Shown: positions 28,978 to 39,400 of the stretch, piece by piece
How the letters are laid out: every line of letters starts with the position of its first letter
Numbering within the stretch: position 1 is the stretch's first letter
Origin: Saccharomycopsis crataegensis
Taxonomy: Eukaryota; Ascomycota; Saccharomycetes; Ascoideales; Saccharomycopsidaceae
NCBI RefSeq assembly: GCF_037102585.1
Contig: NW_027043837.1
Span: 186,001-250,000 of the forward strand
Length of the DNA: 64,000 nucleotides
Direction of reading: 5' to 3'
Position numbers and translations under genes: made by a program
Notes under the pieces: generated by a model
The model's database searches: none
The model's input: only the letters and a program-made list of their open reading frames with translations
What the model was told of the DNA's origin: nothing

Positions 28978-31762
28978 CAGAGGAAAGGGCAATAATAATA
29001 ACGAAAACGGTCTCGGCTCATTATATGGATATTCCTTTTATACTGACGAGTTTTATGGTATGAATAACTCTAGCAGCAATGATAATTCTAGTCAAATCAG
29101 TAGAGAAATGGATCAGCAACTCAGAAATAGCTATGGGATTTATGGTGCGATGCATTTGTCAGGGTCTAATGGGAAAGGAGATGCTGAAATGATTGCAAAC
29201 GAAAGCAGTAATACAAATAAACAAATGGAAATTAATCATGAGTACGATTTAATTTCTGAACTTAATAATTTGCAGAACTTCCAGTTTCAGTTGAATAAAG
29301 GGGATGATATGACTCAGATGGGCAGAGATGATAGTGGCAAGTCTACCAACAGTACTCAAACCATGATTAGTTCCGCTAGCAGCATGAATAATGACATAAG
29401 GTCTCCACTTTTCAAAGCCATTTTAAATAGTCATAAGAATTGTACTAACAATAATGATAATGATAATAATGATGATAATAATAATAAAAATAAAAATAAT
29501 AATAATAGCAATCCTTATTTTCAACATTTCAATAATATTTCCAATGGCTATTCTTATTATGATATTAATCCTGCCAACAACTCTTCCACCTCTGCAGAAC
29601 TTTCTCATGATACCTCTCCTCACCGGAACATTTCTCCTAATATTTTAGAGGCTAATTCATTATTCAACTACGGTACCAATAATCTCGCGCTTCGAAGCCT
29701 GGATAATTGTCTATTCACTAAAGTATTGCGTAACAAGATCTACAAAACTTTAATGAAGTATCCATTCATTGGCATTCCATCACCAACAATAGTGGAAAAT
29801 GACCGTCTCAATGGATTTGTAGAACAATTCAAAACCAAGTTTACAAACCATTTACCATTCATTCACAACTTCTTTATCAATGAGGAGAATATGGAAAAGT
29901 TGACTAGTTATTATTGGGAAGGTGGGGCAAACAATGATATGAATGCTCAAACGACAAGTAGCTATTCCATGAGTTATGAAAAAGACGCTGCATCGGTTTG
30001 TTTGCCATTATTGATCGCCACTTTGGGTGCTATTGTTGCAAATAGTAAAAAAGAGGCGTCTAACTTGTATGAGGCATCGCGTCGGTGTATTCATGTTTAT
30101 TTGGACCTGAGAAAGAAGAGTCACAGCCCACGATCGGTCTCATCGCCGCTTTGGTTGATTCAATCATTGACATTGAGTATTATTTATGGATTGTTTGCTG
30201 AATTTGATTCAAGCTCCGATATCATATTGAAACAGGTGAATGCGTTGATTGCCTTGATCAGGTCATCAAATTTGAATAAATTGCTGTTCCAAGGAGGAGA
30301 TGCCCAAGAGTACTTGGTTTATCAATCAAAATTGAGAACAGTATACACCATTTTCAATATTTCCAACTTATTGAATTACTTTTATGGTTTGAAAATAGAG
30401 AAGATTTTCCGAATTGATGAAGTAGGGTTGCCATTACCAGATTTTGAAGACCATTACGAGAGTTTACCAGGTAACTCTGATTATGTTAATTTCAATTCTT
30501 CTTCCTCAAGTGAAAATTCGTTCCAACATGTGTTTAGTAAACTTGTTCATAATGAACCCATCTCATTTAAAATTTCAGAATATGGCCTAGTCAGTCTTCA
30601 GTTTGCTTTGCATCAATATCTTGATAAAAAAACACCTCAGATCACAACCACTTTGCTTAGTTATTGGAATGATACTTTCAGAGAGCAAACTTCACAACCT
30701 GTCGATAAAAATTCTAGTGTTTTTTACACCAGTAACTCTAATTTATTGAAAATAGATTGCGTGATTTTGAATCACTATTTGATGTTCAAATATTTTGCCG
30801 ATGGGGTTCTTGATTTGAATGAAGTGAGATATTACGGTATTTGGAATAAGAACTGGAAAAAATTGGCAAAGTTGGCAGCAGCAGCTCATAGAACTGATGG
30901 TGGCAGCGCAGGAAAAATGTACAATGAAGATTATGAATTGAAAGCCATCAAGTTAGGAATCAAGTTGTTGATGAATTTTTTCTTTATGGAAGACTCTACT
31001 ATTGATAATTCGTTAGATCTTAGTACACCCAGAAGTTCTGGTAGCTCAGTTAATGATAAATTTAATTTGATTCAAGAAAATCAGTTTGTTGATAAAGATT
31101 CTGAGTTCTTCCGATCTCTTGAATCTTCCCTTAATAGTGAGCTATCAGACCACATGATTTCCCGTGTCTGTTTCTCAAGGTGCTTGTCATTGAATGTCCA
31201 AGTTTTGTTTGATGTCTTTGTTTTGACTTATCAGTTTGCCATCAAGTTTGAGAAAGTAATTGGGGAATTCCAATATAATATAGATTCCTGCAAAGCTGGT
31301 GATGGCAATAATGACATGATTAATCTTTTTAATGGTGGTCTGAGATCATCATTATCATCAGGTCCACATACCAATTCAAGTTCCAACTTGAAATTCCTCC
31401 AATTACTCCAAGATGAATCATTAGTGACGAAATTGCAATACTATCGGATCATGGTCAAAATTGTGGACAAAATTGAAGAGTTCTGTAGCAAATGGTATGG
31501 ATATCGTAGTAATTTCAATGATGCAGGAGATTTGAGTAATCCAATTAAACAAGAGCTAATTGGAGCCTCAGGGAATCCTGATATATTTGGAATTACGAAG
31601 GGTCGGGGGTTGTATAATGAAAAAGAGCAAAATAAGTTGAGTTTCAAAGTTTTGAAGATAGGAGAGTTTGTATTCAATGATGTTGTGGATTGTGAGCTCG
31701 GATTCAATATTTTTCAAAACTTGGGCGCAGGTTTGAAACAGTTGAGAAGATTTGTGTGTTGA
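27608..31762 (+). CDS. Large C2H2 zinc-finger transcription factor, Adr1/Rsf2 type
   Basis: A 1384-residue protein. Two C2H2 fingers lie at the N-terminus: C34-C37-H50-H54 and C62-C65-H78-H83, joined by the TKEKPF linker. The pattern R-L-x-Q-C-x2-C-x-R-x-F-A-R-x-E-H-L-x-R-H and then C-x2-C-x-R-x-F-[ST]-R-R-D-L-L-x-R-H-A-x-K-x-H is that of the Adr1 family (Adr1, Rsf2/Tda9-like). A basic stretch [10 protein letters not shown] follows. The middle is Asn/Ser-rich and disordered, with a run of about 25 Asn (AAT repeat). The C-terminal half (about 700-1350) is the helical fungal transcription-factor middle domain. Adr1 controls ethanol, glycerol and fatty-acid genes in S. cerevisiae, but targets vary between yeasts, so I give no symbol. 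Two ATGs are adjacent at the start. Confidence 0.82.
28901..28975 (+). repeat. (AAT)25 coding Asn tract
   Basis: A pure trinucleotide repeat inside the zinc-finger regulator, read as about 25 Asn. A shorter, impure AAT/GAT repeat lies at about 29450-29510 in the same gene. Length polymorphism is likely. Confidence 0.9.
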
Positions 31763-32095
31763 ACATGATGGTTCTGAAGGATTTATGGGTTGATTATGAT
31801 GAATAATGGATTAATGGTTTCTTCATGTTTTCTTTTTTTATTTCTTTGGTTTTTTTATCATCATGGCAAGATAATGGATATGGTACTTGATAATAAATTT
31901 ATTTTTGTATGATTTTTTGCTTCTTGTTTTTCATGTTAATAACAAAATTGACCTTTTTGTCTTTACTTTTTACTACGAATATATGATTAATGACTTTTCA
32001 ATGAATCAACATGAGCCGCAAAAAAGAAAAAAAAAAGTGAAGTACCAGTAATATGGCAATGTGTAATACTAACAAACTACAAAAAAATTATTCTT
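31763..32095. other. 3' spacer before the tRNA pair
   Basis: AT-rich sequence downstream of the zinc-finger gene and of the minus-strand tRNAs. An A-rich run near 32080 reads as a T-rich Pol III terminator just after the 3' end of the first tRNA on the minus strand (AAAAAAATTATT on plus). No gene is seen. Confidence 0.5.
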
Positions 32096-32188
32096 TGCGA
32101 ATTCTGTGGATCGAACACAGGACCTTTAGATTTCAAGACTTGAATTTACTTCTTCAGTCTAACGCTCTCCCAACTGAGCTAAATCCGC
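32096..32188 (-). tRNA. tRNA-Phe (GAA) with a 20-nt intron
   Basis: The minus strand reads GCGGATTTAGCTCAGTTGGG at the 5' end, with the anticodon region CTGAAG. A 20-nt intron follows position 37, the standard place in yeast tRNA-Phe. Then come the TCTAA arm, GGTTC-type T-loop sequence (GTTCGATCC) and the acceptor 3' strand AATTCGC plus discriminator A. The mature length is 73. Acceptor stem GCGGATT/AATTCGC pairs with one G-T. A and B box sequences are present (TAGCTCAGTTGG and GTTCGATCC). Confidence 0.95.
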
Positions 32189-32208
32189 TAGGAAAATGAA
32201 TTATCAAG

Positions 32209-32303
32209 TGCGAATTCTGTGGATCGAACACAGGACCTTTAGATTTCAAGACTTCAACAGACGATGCTTCAGTCTAACGCTCTCCCAACTGAGCTAAATC
32301 CGC
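32209..32303 (-). tRNA. tRNA-Phe (GAA), second tandem copy, 22-nt intron
   Basis: Its mature sequence is identical to that of the copy 20 bp away, and it has the same anticodon GAA. The intron is 22 nt: its 3' half matches the other copy (AAGTCTTGAA) but its 5' half differs in sequence and is 2 nt longer. This is a local tandem duplication in which only the intron and flanks have diverged. Confidence 0.95.
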
Positions 32304-34116
32304 TTGATGTTAGGATGTTCGTTCAATGAAGAATAGATTCCAGATTTTTAAATTGTTAAGTTACCCGGCTTTCATATTCCTCATGGCCTGTAGTTACAAT
32401 TTAAAAGATGATTCATAGTAATATAGCAATATATTCGTATAAAAACGCGCAGGTTATATAAGATACATAAAGATGAATTAATAGAGATACTGAACCCTTT
32501 TATATAACAATTAGAATAACTGCGGCCTGTTTAGACGCAGTAAATGCAATAACAAGTAAAGAAGATAATAAAGCATGAAACATAAAGGAGACCACAACAT
32601 GTATTTAAGCGTAATAATGATAATGAGGTTTGCTGAATAATAGAATCTGAGTATGATTCAGATACAGCAACATCTATACATTACAAGGTGTCTTCATATT
32701 ATGTTGGAATCATTTGAATATGAACTTACATTGAGTTTATTTGAACTATTTTTTAAACATTAGGGTGTTAGAAAATATCCTTTATTATTTGGACAAACAC
32801 ACTGGTATGAGTAGATCCAGACTTTTGTGGTCCACCAACAGCACCGTTAGTAAGGTTAGATCGATTAGCCATTAGAAGCTTATGTGTTTTTATGTAGATT
32901 ATGATGTGGCATGGTGATTTGTTAACTTCGTTAGCTAGTTAGTATCTATAGATCATATTATACAAGATCGTCAAATAAGAAACTTCATTCGATAATCACT
33001 GGAGTGCTCTGCACATTATTTTCAAGACAGGAATATCACAATAGCATATTCTATTTCCATTGCATATCCTTGCTCTTAAAAACCAGAAATTCGCAGTCAT
33101 TGTAACTAAGAACACCCTAAATTTTCCTTGGTGATGTCTATTGTGAAAATCCCTGAAAATCCTCATTGGTAGTTGGTTGAATATAGTCTAAAGATAAATT
33201 AGCAGTTCAGCGTGCATGTACCTCAGATGTTGACATGCATTTATTTGTATTGTGGGTGAAAGGCCATAATAACCACCAATGCATTCAAGTCAGGTGAAAC
33301 TATAATTTTCTGAACCTTTATCTCAAGAATATCAAAAATATGTAGAAATTAACACCAAGGTTAAATAAAATCGATTTACCAGCTATCCATTAGGATGAAT
33401 AATCGATTATTATATTTTTTTTTAATTATGAATCAACGAAGAGATCTAAGTTAAAAACCAACATAAAAATTTGTATAAATATTTCCTGGCGGAACGTACA
33501 AAATGTGTAAATCCAACTTTATGTATTGTCATATTATCCAAGTAGGCAGCTGATAAAGTTAAGGGGAATAGATATTTAATTTATTCAACTTGCCGGCTGA
33601 AACCTGATAATCTAAAAAATCTGCAATAAGAAAGAGATATGGGAATGGAGGCAATGATATTAATAATGAACTTGATAGTACTACACATTTTCATTTTCTT
33701 TTTATTAGATTTACCGGAACTCTTAATGAGGCTAAACTTTTAAAACTTTCTGTTGTTGCTGCCACTATAATCCTGTCTTTCCTTTCAAACTCCAGTTCAG
33801 CCCATCACCACGATAATATGTGAAAAAAAAAAACATCACCTTGTTTGCTCCATTAAGTCACAAAATGACCCAACTTCGTCATAAATTATAAAAAAGTCTG
33901 TCCCCTCGACCACGATCGTGCCATAAAGTACACACACTACGCGGAAAATCCCACTTACTGTTGTTAAAAGATATATATAAAAAAAAGTCATTAATTCGTC
34001 GTAAAATTATACCGAGTTTCCTCAATTATTAGCATGTCTCATAGAATACAAAATTCAACACATTATAAAAAAAAAAATCATAATTATATAAAATATTTTG
34101 AATAGCGCTGATCATG
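32304..34116. other. 1.8-kb AT-rich region without a recognised gene
   Basis: Upstream of the tRNA pair and downstream of the Rim21/Dfg16-type gene. I see no RNA gene or domain. A 35-codon minus-strand frame at 32768-32872 looks protein-like and is listed separately. Several stretches (about 32700-33600) have a base texture unlike simple spacer, less homopolymeric than its surroundings, which may mean decayed older sequence. tRNA flanks are common insertion sites in yeasts, but I cannot identify an element. Confidence 0.45.
32768..32872 (-). CDS. Possible 34-residue small protein
   Basis: ATG at 32872 to TAA at 32768. The sequence begins MANRSNLTNGAVGGPQKSGS and continues THTSVFVQIIKDIF. The composition looks protein-like: small residues and Gly first, then a Val/Ile-rich end, with few rare codons. 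A TACTAAC lies about 80 bp upstream on the same strand, so a spliced leader or a longer spliced product is possible, but I found no matching donor. I recognise no family. It could be chance or the remnant of something longer. Confidence 0.25.
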   Translation of the reverse strand: MANRSNLTNGAVGGPQKSGSTHTSVFVQIIKDIF

Positions 34117-35778
34117 CTAGCCTCGCGTGTCGTGAGTCACAATTCCCGGAGTACCTTCTTCTTCATCCTCATCTTCCCATACTTGCTCAGTTATAATATC
34201 TAGTGGATTGGCATCATCATAACCACAGCCAAAATCACCATCATCTTTCCTTCTGCTTCCAGCTGGAATATCATAGATATCATTTTCGGTGAAGGTATTC
34301 AATCCTTCCCCAGTGGTCGAGTCAGTATCGCCACTATTCTGGTCCCTCAAATCCTCATTGCCCACTGGAGTGCTTAGCTGAATTTCTGTCAAATTATGTA
34401 ATTGAACTTCCAGACCACTCTGTTTGGTATTATCACCATCGCCATCCTTCCCCTTCCTTCTTTGGATCTTCATCATCTTCTTCCTTTTCGTTTCTGGAGA
34501 GTCTAATGGTCTTAGCTCACGAATCTTACGACGATGGTGCATCGTTCGTAGGATCGGATTGGTAAAGTATCCAATATGCCGGGATTTTGTTCCAGGGTTA
34601 TTACTGGCGATCGATAATCCGCCTTTGGCCAACCCATCATGGGATATTGGCAATTCATCGTGCCTGATGGCTCTACCCAATACTGTTCTTCTCTCATGTC
34701 TTTTTTCTCCAATCGTGATTTTAGCGTGTAATTCCCATACCAAGATGGTGATTAACACCAGGAAGAAATCGGTAATGATGGTTGCCCAATTATCGATCTC
34801 ATCACACACCACATATGTCAAGTAAAAAATCGGGGGTCCCGTTAGAATGAAACCGGTAAACACACTCATTGGCGCCACTTGCCTCGATAAAGAAAACTGT
34901 CGTTTAGTGTAAATGTATAGATATATTCCCCCGGCAAATGAAAAGTATATTGCGAGATCAATAAGGGTGACCATGACATAGTAGAATTCAAACACCATTC
35001 CCTGGCGTGGTTCCGGGTAGGTGTAGTGCAACATATTAAAGATTAATAACAAAATTGCCGTGAGCAGCGTGGTGATTCGTAGCTTCTTGTGGAATCTAAC
35101 CGGGGACAATATTACCGATAGTTGACCCCAGGCAAGGCAACTGAACGTCTTGACCAACGCAGTAAGGGTATACGCTACTTTATCACGCAATACACGTCCG
35201 CTGAATTGGTCAGCGTCTTGGTAGTTGGCAACGAACTGCTCATCTAAGAGCAGGGTGGTCTTGCTTAGGAGAACCGATACTGCAATCGCGTAGAATAACG
35301 TCAAGAAATTCGCGAGTTTAGATCTTGGGTTTGTCAGTAATACAAGCAATAAAACTAGCGACCAAGCGGCCACAGTTACCGCACAAACCACGTAGCAAAT
35401 CGAGATGAACCCATCGGGGAAGGAGTTTCTTATTGCCAGCGACCCTTCGGCGATGATATTACTGACGATGGTGGCCGTTTCCAGACTATTTCCCAGCGAG
35501 GTCAAGTTTGAGAAAATTGACAAGTACTGACGGTAATAGTAATCAGAATTTGAAGTGTTAGAAGTTGATATTAACTCGGTGTACCGCGAGCAGTTGGTAA
35601 GAAAGAAATATGGGTAGTAGAGGGTATGGTTTGCGTAACTGCCTGGGAAAGCTGACGAAGCATATTGGTTGATGGGTGATGAGATCTTTGCCGATAAATT
35701 TGACAGGAACGCGACATATCCATTTAGTAAGACAAATAGTGAGCAGCCGGCATCTCTGGCGGCCTCTAGTGATATCAT
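34117..35778 (-). CDS. PalH-family pH-sensing membrane protein (Rim21 or Dfg16)
   Basis: Plasma-membrane sensor branch of the Rim101/PacC ambient-pH pathway. The 553-residue protein has a lumenal or external N-part with several N-glycosylation sequons (NLS, NHT, NCS, NTS, NLT). Seven likely membrane helices follow at about 124-149, 155-177, 202-226, 233-252, 262-290, 302-324 and 330-350. The last helix ends in ILVWELHAKITIGEKRHERRTVLGR, and this W-E-...-E-x-R-...-V-L-G-R ending is shared by PalH, Rim21 and Dfg16. The cytosolic tail (about 350-553) is basic and then strongly acidic, as in family tails that signal to Rim8/arrestin. I cannot decide between Rim21 and Dfg16 by eye. Confidence 0.8.
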   Translation of the reverse strand: MISLEAARDAGCSLFVLLNGYVAFLSNLSAKISSPINQYASSAFPGSYANHTLYYPYFFLTNCSRYTELISTSNTSNSDYYYRQYLSIFSNLTSLGNSLETATIVSNIIAEGSLAIRNSFPDGFISICYVVCAVTVAAWSLVLLLVLLTNPRSKLANFLTLFYAIAVSVLLSKTTLLLDEQFVANYQDADQFSGRVLRDKVAYTLTALVKTFSCLAWGQLSVILSPVRFHKKLRITTLLTAILLLIFNMLHYTYPEPRQGMVFEFYYVMVTLIDLAIYFSFAGGIYLYIYTKRQFSLSRQVAPMSVFTGFILTGPPIFYLTYVVCDEIDNWATIITDFFLVLITILVWELHAKITIGEKRHERRTVLGRAIRHDELPISHDGLAKGGLSIASNNPGTKSRHIGYFTNPILRTMHHRRKIRELRPLDSPETKRKKMMKIQRRKGKDGDGDNTKQSGLEVQLHNLTEIQLSTPVGNEDLRDQNSGDTDSTTGEGLNTFTENDIYDIPAGSRRKDDGDFGCGYDDANPLDIITEQVWEDEDEEEGTPGIVTHDTRG

Positions 35779-36411
35779 TTCATGACAAAGATATTCTATT
35801 AGTGAAGATGATAGTAAAATGAAGATGTGATTAAGGATAATTCGATTGTGCTTCTTTTTTTAGGAAGCACAAAAGTCACGCGACATAGCCCAACATGAGA
35901 GTTTTGGTGATGGTGGAGACACATCATTAACAATAACACATTGTAGCATTTATATTCGAAGTACTGGTGAAAAGTTCTTTCAAAACAGCCCAAAAACAAA
36001 AATCACAAGAAATAAATGAAATAAACATTATGAATAGAGCAGTCTTCCCTAAAAATAAAACACACTCCATGAAAATAAAAAACAAAAAAAAACCTGAAAC
36101 TTTGGTATAAGAATACAAGATAGTATGAAAGAAAAGAAAAGGAATAATAGCAAAAACAAACCACAACAACAAAAAGGAAAAACGAAAGAGAAAACAACAA
36201 AAAGGAAACAATGGCAACCACAATTCAACACAAAAATAAACACCCAAAAGCATAAAACTGCAAAAAAAAAGTGATTCTCAACACTCACAATTAAAAATAA
36301 TAATGTTGCGATATATGCAAATATTGAGAAGGTCATATTCACATCAAAATAATAACAATGAACAAAAAAAAATTTTTTTTTAGATGGATCGAACCAATTT
36401 TCTCTCAATAG
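35779..36411. other. Promoter of the pH-sensor gene; strongly strand-biased tract
   Basis: From about 35990 to 36290 the plus strand is A/C/G-rich and poor in T, so the minus strand (the sense strand of the gene it precedes) is a long T-rich pyrimidine tract. An A9T9 junction lies near 36365. Minus-strand open frames of about 70-119 codons here follow from this composition and show no domain. Confidence 0.5.
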
Positions 36412-39400
36412 TTAATTAATAGGGTTTGATTCTGGATCTCTTTTGATTATAGGATTTGAGCGATGGATCGGGGCCGGTGATTGCAATTGTCCTCCACAAC
36501 CCAAGGTATCATTGTGGCAAAGAAGCTCTTGTTTTGGAAGATGATAGTACGGAATCAGGAATTGTGAGTCAGTTGGAAGCTGCAAAGGTACAGGCACAAT
36601 TCCTCCAAAAAGGTTACTCGTGGTAGTCAGCTCACAATACCAAGGTGGAACATTTTGAACAGTAGTTATTGGTGTAATTGTGTTTCCAGCCATATGCCCA
36701 GATGGAGTGCTCATAATACTAGCATTCCCATTACTAGGGAGTGGAGAGAGCATCCCATGTTTGGTGATGAAATTAATTGGTTTATAAAATGGATTTGTGG
36801 CTTCTGTAGGCGTTTGATAAACAAAGCCAGAAGTAACCACCTCATTCTTCGGTATAATGGAATTAGCGATTGGAAAGCCTTCAACACCTTTCAGGAATGA
36901 TGAGGCAGTATTAGGGGTATATGAATTGAGGTATCTCGAATTGGTCATGGGTTCTGGAGGAGCCATGATGTGTGGCGGCTTGTGTTCACGAGTCAACGAT
37001 TTTGGGATAGAAGTATTATTGGAGACAATACCAGGACTGGCTATCAGACTTTCTGGAGTAATGGCTGTTGGTGAACTGGAAACCAGAGTTCTCACACTCG
37101 GAGTAGAATCAAAGCTTCTAAAGACTAAATCATCCCCAGAAGAATTAGTAAAAGAATAGAAAGTAACCACACTTTTCAACAGAGTATTTTTATCACAAGT
37201 GGCCAATTCCAGCTTATTAGCATTATCGGTGGCAGCCGCAGCGTTCAAGGATTCATTAGACTCAAGGAGTTTATCTTTATTTCTTTCAAACAATGGGTAA
37301 GTAGGCTTATTAGAGATCATGTCCCTTAGCTGCCCTTTAGATTCCCCATTATTTTGTGGTTTTATTTCAACATGTTCAACATAACTTGCCAGCAACGGAA
37401 TTTCAAAGGAAGCTTTAGCGGAACTATTATCAGCAGCAAACACACCTTTTGCTCTTTTGACAGGTAGGTCACATGGAATAACGCCTGATTCTAATTTATC
37501 ACACTTCATTATGGTCCCGATGGTGGAATCCATTCGAATAGTCAGATTATCTACCAGCTTGTCTGGATAATTGCCAACCACCAGCTCAGCAGATTGATTA
37601 ATTACTTGGACCTCCTGACTACTACTAAGGTCTGTGGAACAAACCTTTGAAAAATCATCAAGATAATCATCTAAATTCCAGTCAGAGTCAACATTATCGC
37701 TATTGGAGTCACCAAATAATTGGAAGGAGCCAAATGAAAATAAATTGTTTTTGTGATTAGAATCAGCATTGATGCAGAAGTCGTAACTGAAAGGTTCTGG
37801 ATTATAAAGCGAACAATCTGTACTGGTTAACCTTTCTGCATTTTGGATATTTGAGTCAATATATTGAATTTCAAAATCTGAAGTCAATCCATATTTCTTG
37901 CTTTCCTGGCCATTCAGAATATCAAAAGAATGTGATTTTGATTGACCGCCTGATTTACTAGCCTCATCAGTATATGTGCTCCCATGTCTTTCATTGAAAA
38001 AATCGACAGATTCTTCAGCTTTTTGATAATGACTATCATAATAATCTTCTTCATCATTCTCAGAATAAGTAATCCCTGAGGAGTCCTTATCATCACTAAA
38101 TTCATGGTCAGCAACAGACCCAGAGGTATCATTATCATTGACGTCTTCATTAAAAGTAACACTTTCAGAATCTTCATTATCATCTTCATCCTCATTATTG
38201 TCTCCAATATTATTATCAGTCTCTGTTGAGGTGATTGAGATTGAAGATATTTCACCAGAATCATCACCATAATCATCATCAGCATCAGTATCAGCAGCAC
38301 TATCATCATTGTTATTATCTTCCTCGTCATCTGTGCTTTGCCCACTAGAACTAGTACAATATTTCAGTTGAGGAAAAACCGCATTATTCAACACATTACT
38401 ATGGCCAACTGAACGAGAAATTTTTTCCTCATCATCAGCATAACCAATAATGGATTTGGAACCACGGTGCCTTTTTTTTCTGAGGTTATCGCCTTGATCA
38501 CTCTCATAAATGTGTTCATCGGCTAACGTGCCATTCCGCTGACGCCGCCGGGAACAGCTGCTTTCCGTCGATCTACTGCTATTGGAGCGCAACACAGCCA
38601 GGGTCTTTGTGTCTAATGAATGATTATTGGAACAAGCAATTTCGTAATGAATTTTGTTTCCAATTCGAAAGTTAACCAGCCATTTCCGGTGATTGACATA
38701 TAACACTTCGACATTCTTTCCGGAAACTCCGTGGTGGGAGTTAAGGGAAAATAGCGAAGAAAACCCCCCGAATCCAGAATTTGTATGGCTTTGATTATTG
38801 TGTACAAGGGAACTATCTTGAACATTAGTACTGGATGCCCCACTAAATAAATTACCCTCGTTTTCGGAATCATCATCATGGGAACCACTGTCATGGTACT
38901 GGGTAATACCATTGGAACTATCAGTGTTGGTCTCCTCATCACTGGAGCTGGAGCTGGGATTATCTTTAGTAGAACCTTTTAACATGACATGGTATTGATT
39001 TTTGAATTTCTTGGAGCGGAGTTTAGGATTCACATTTTTTTTGGCAGAAGCTTGTGAGGGGTGAAGGGTACAGACTTTTTTATGATCTTTGGCATTATCT
39101 ATGTAACAAACATCACCACATTGAAGGCACTTGTAACGGAACATTAAATAAAAAGTGCTGAGAATACAACCAGGCAACACTCCTTCTCTTTCTCCCCAAT
39201 TAGATGGGGGTTGATTGGAAGCAACAGATGAATTTGGAGGAGTTGGAACTCCGAGGGAGTTATCATACACCGTTTCGGGTTGACACCAACTGTTGTAGGC
39301 AAAACAACTAGGAGGTGAACTATGGGTATCATAGGAAGTTTCTTGGAGAGAGTCATGGCCTTTACTATTAAAACTCAGGTCTGATTCTGAGCTTGGATCA

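Noticed and set aside
32304-34116. Possible old LTR-type sequence beside the tRNA pair
   Set aside because: TGTTGGAAT-like and TGTTAGAA-like strings and the tRNA setting suggested it, but I found no matching pair of ends or recognisable coding part.
36003-36408. Overlapping Phe-rich minus-strand frames of 72-119 codons
   Set aside because: They are products of a T-rich tract, with no domain and no consistent frame.
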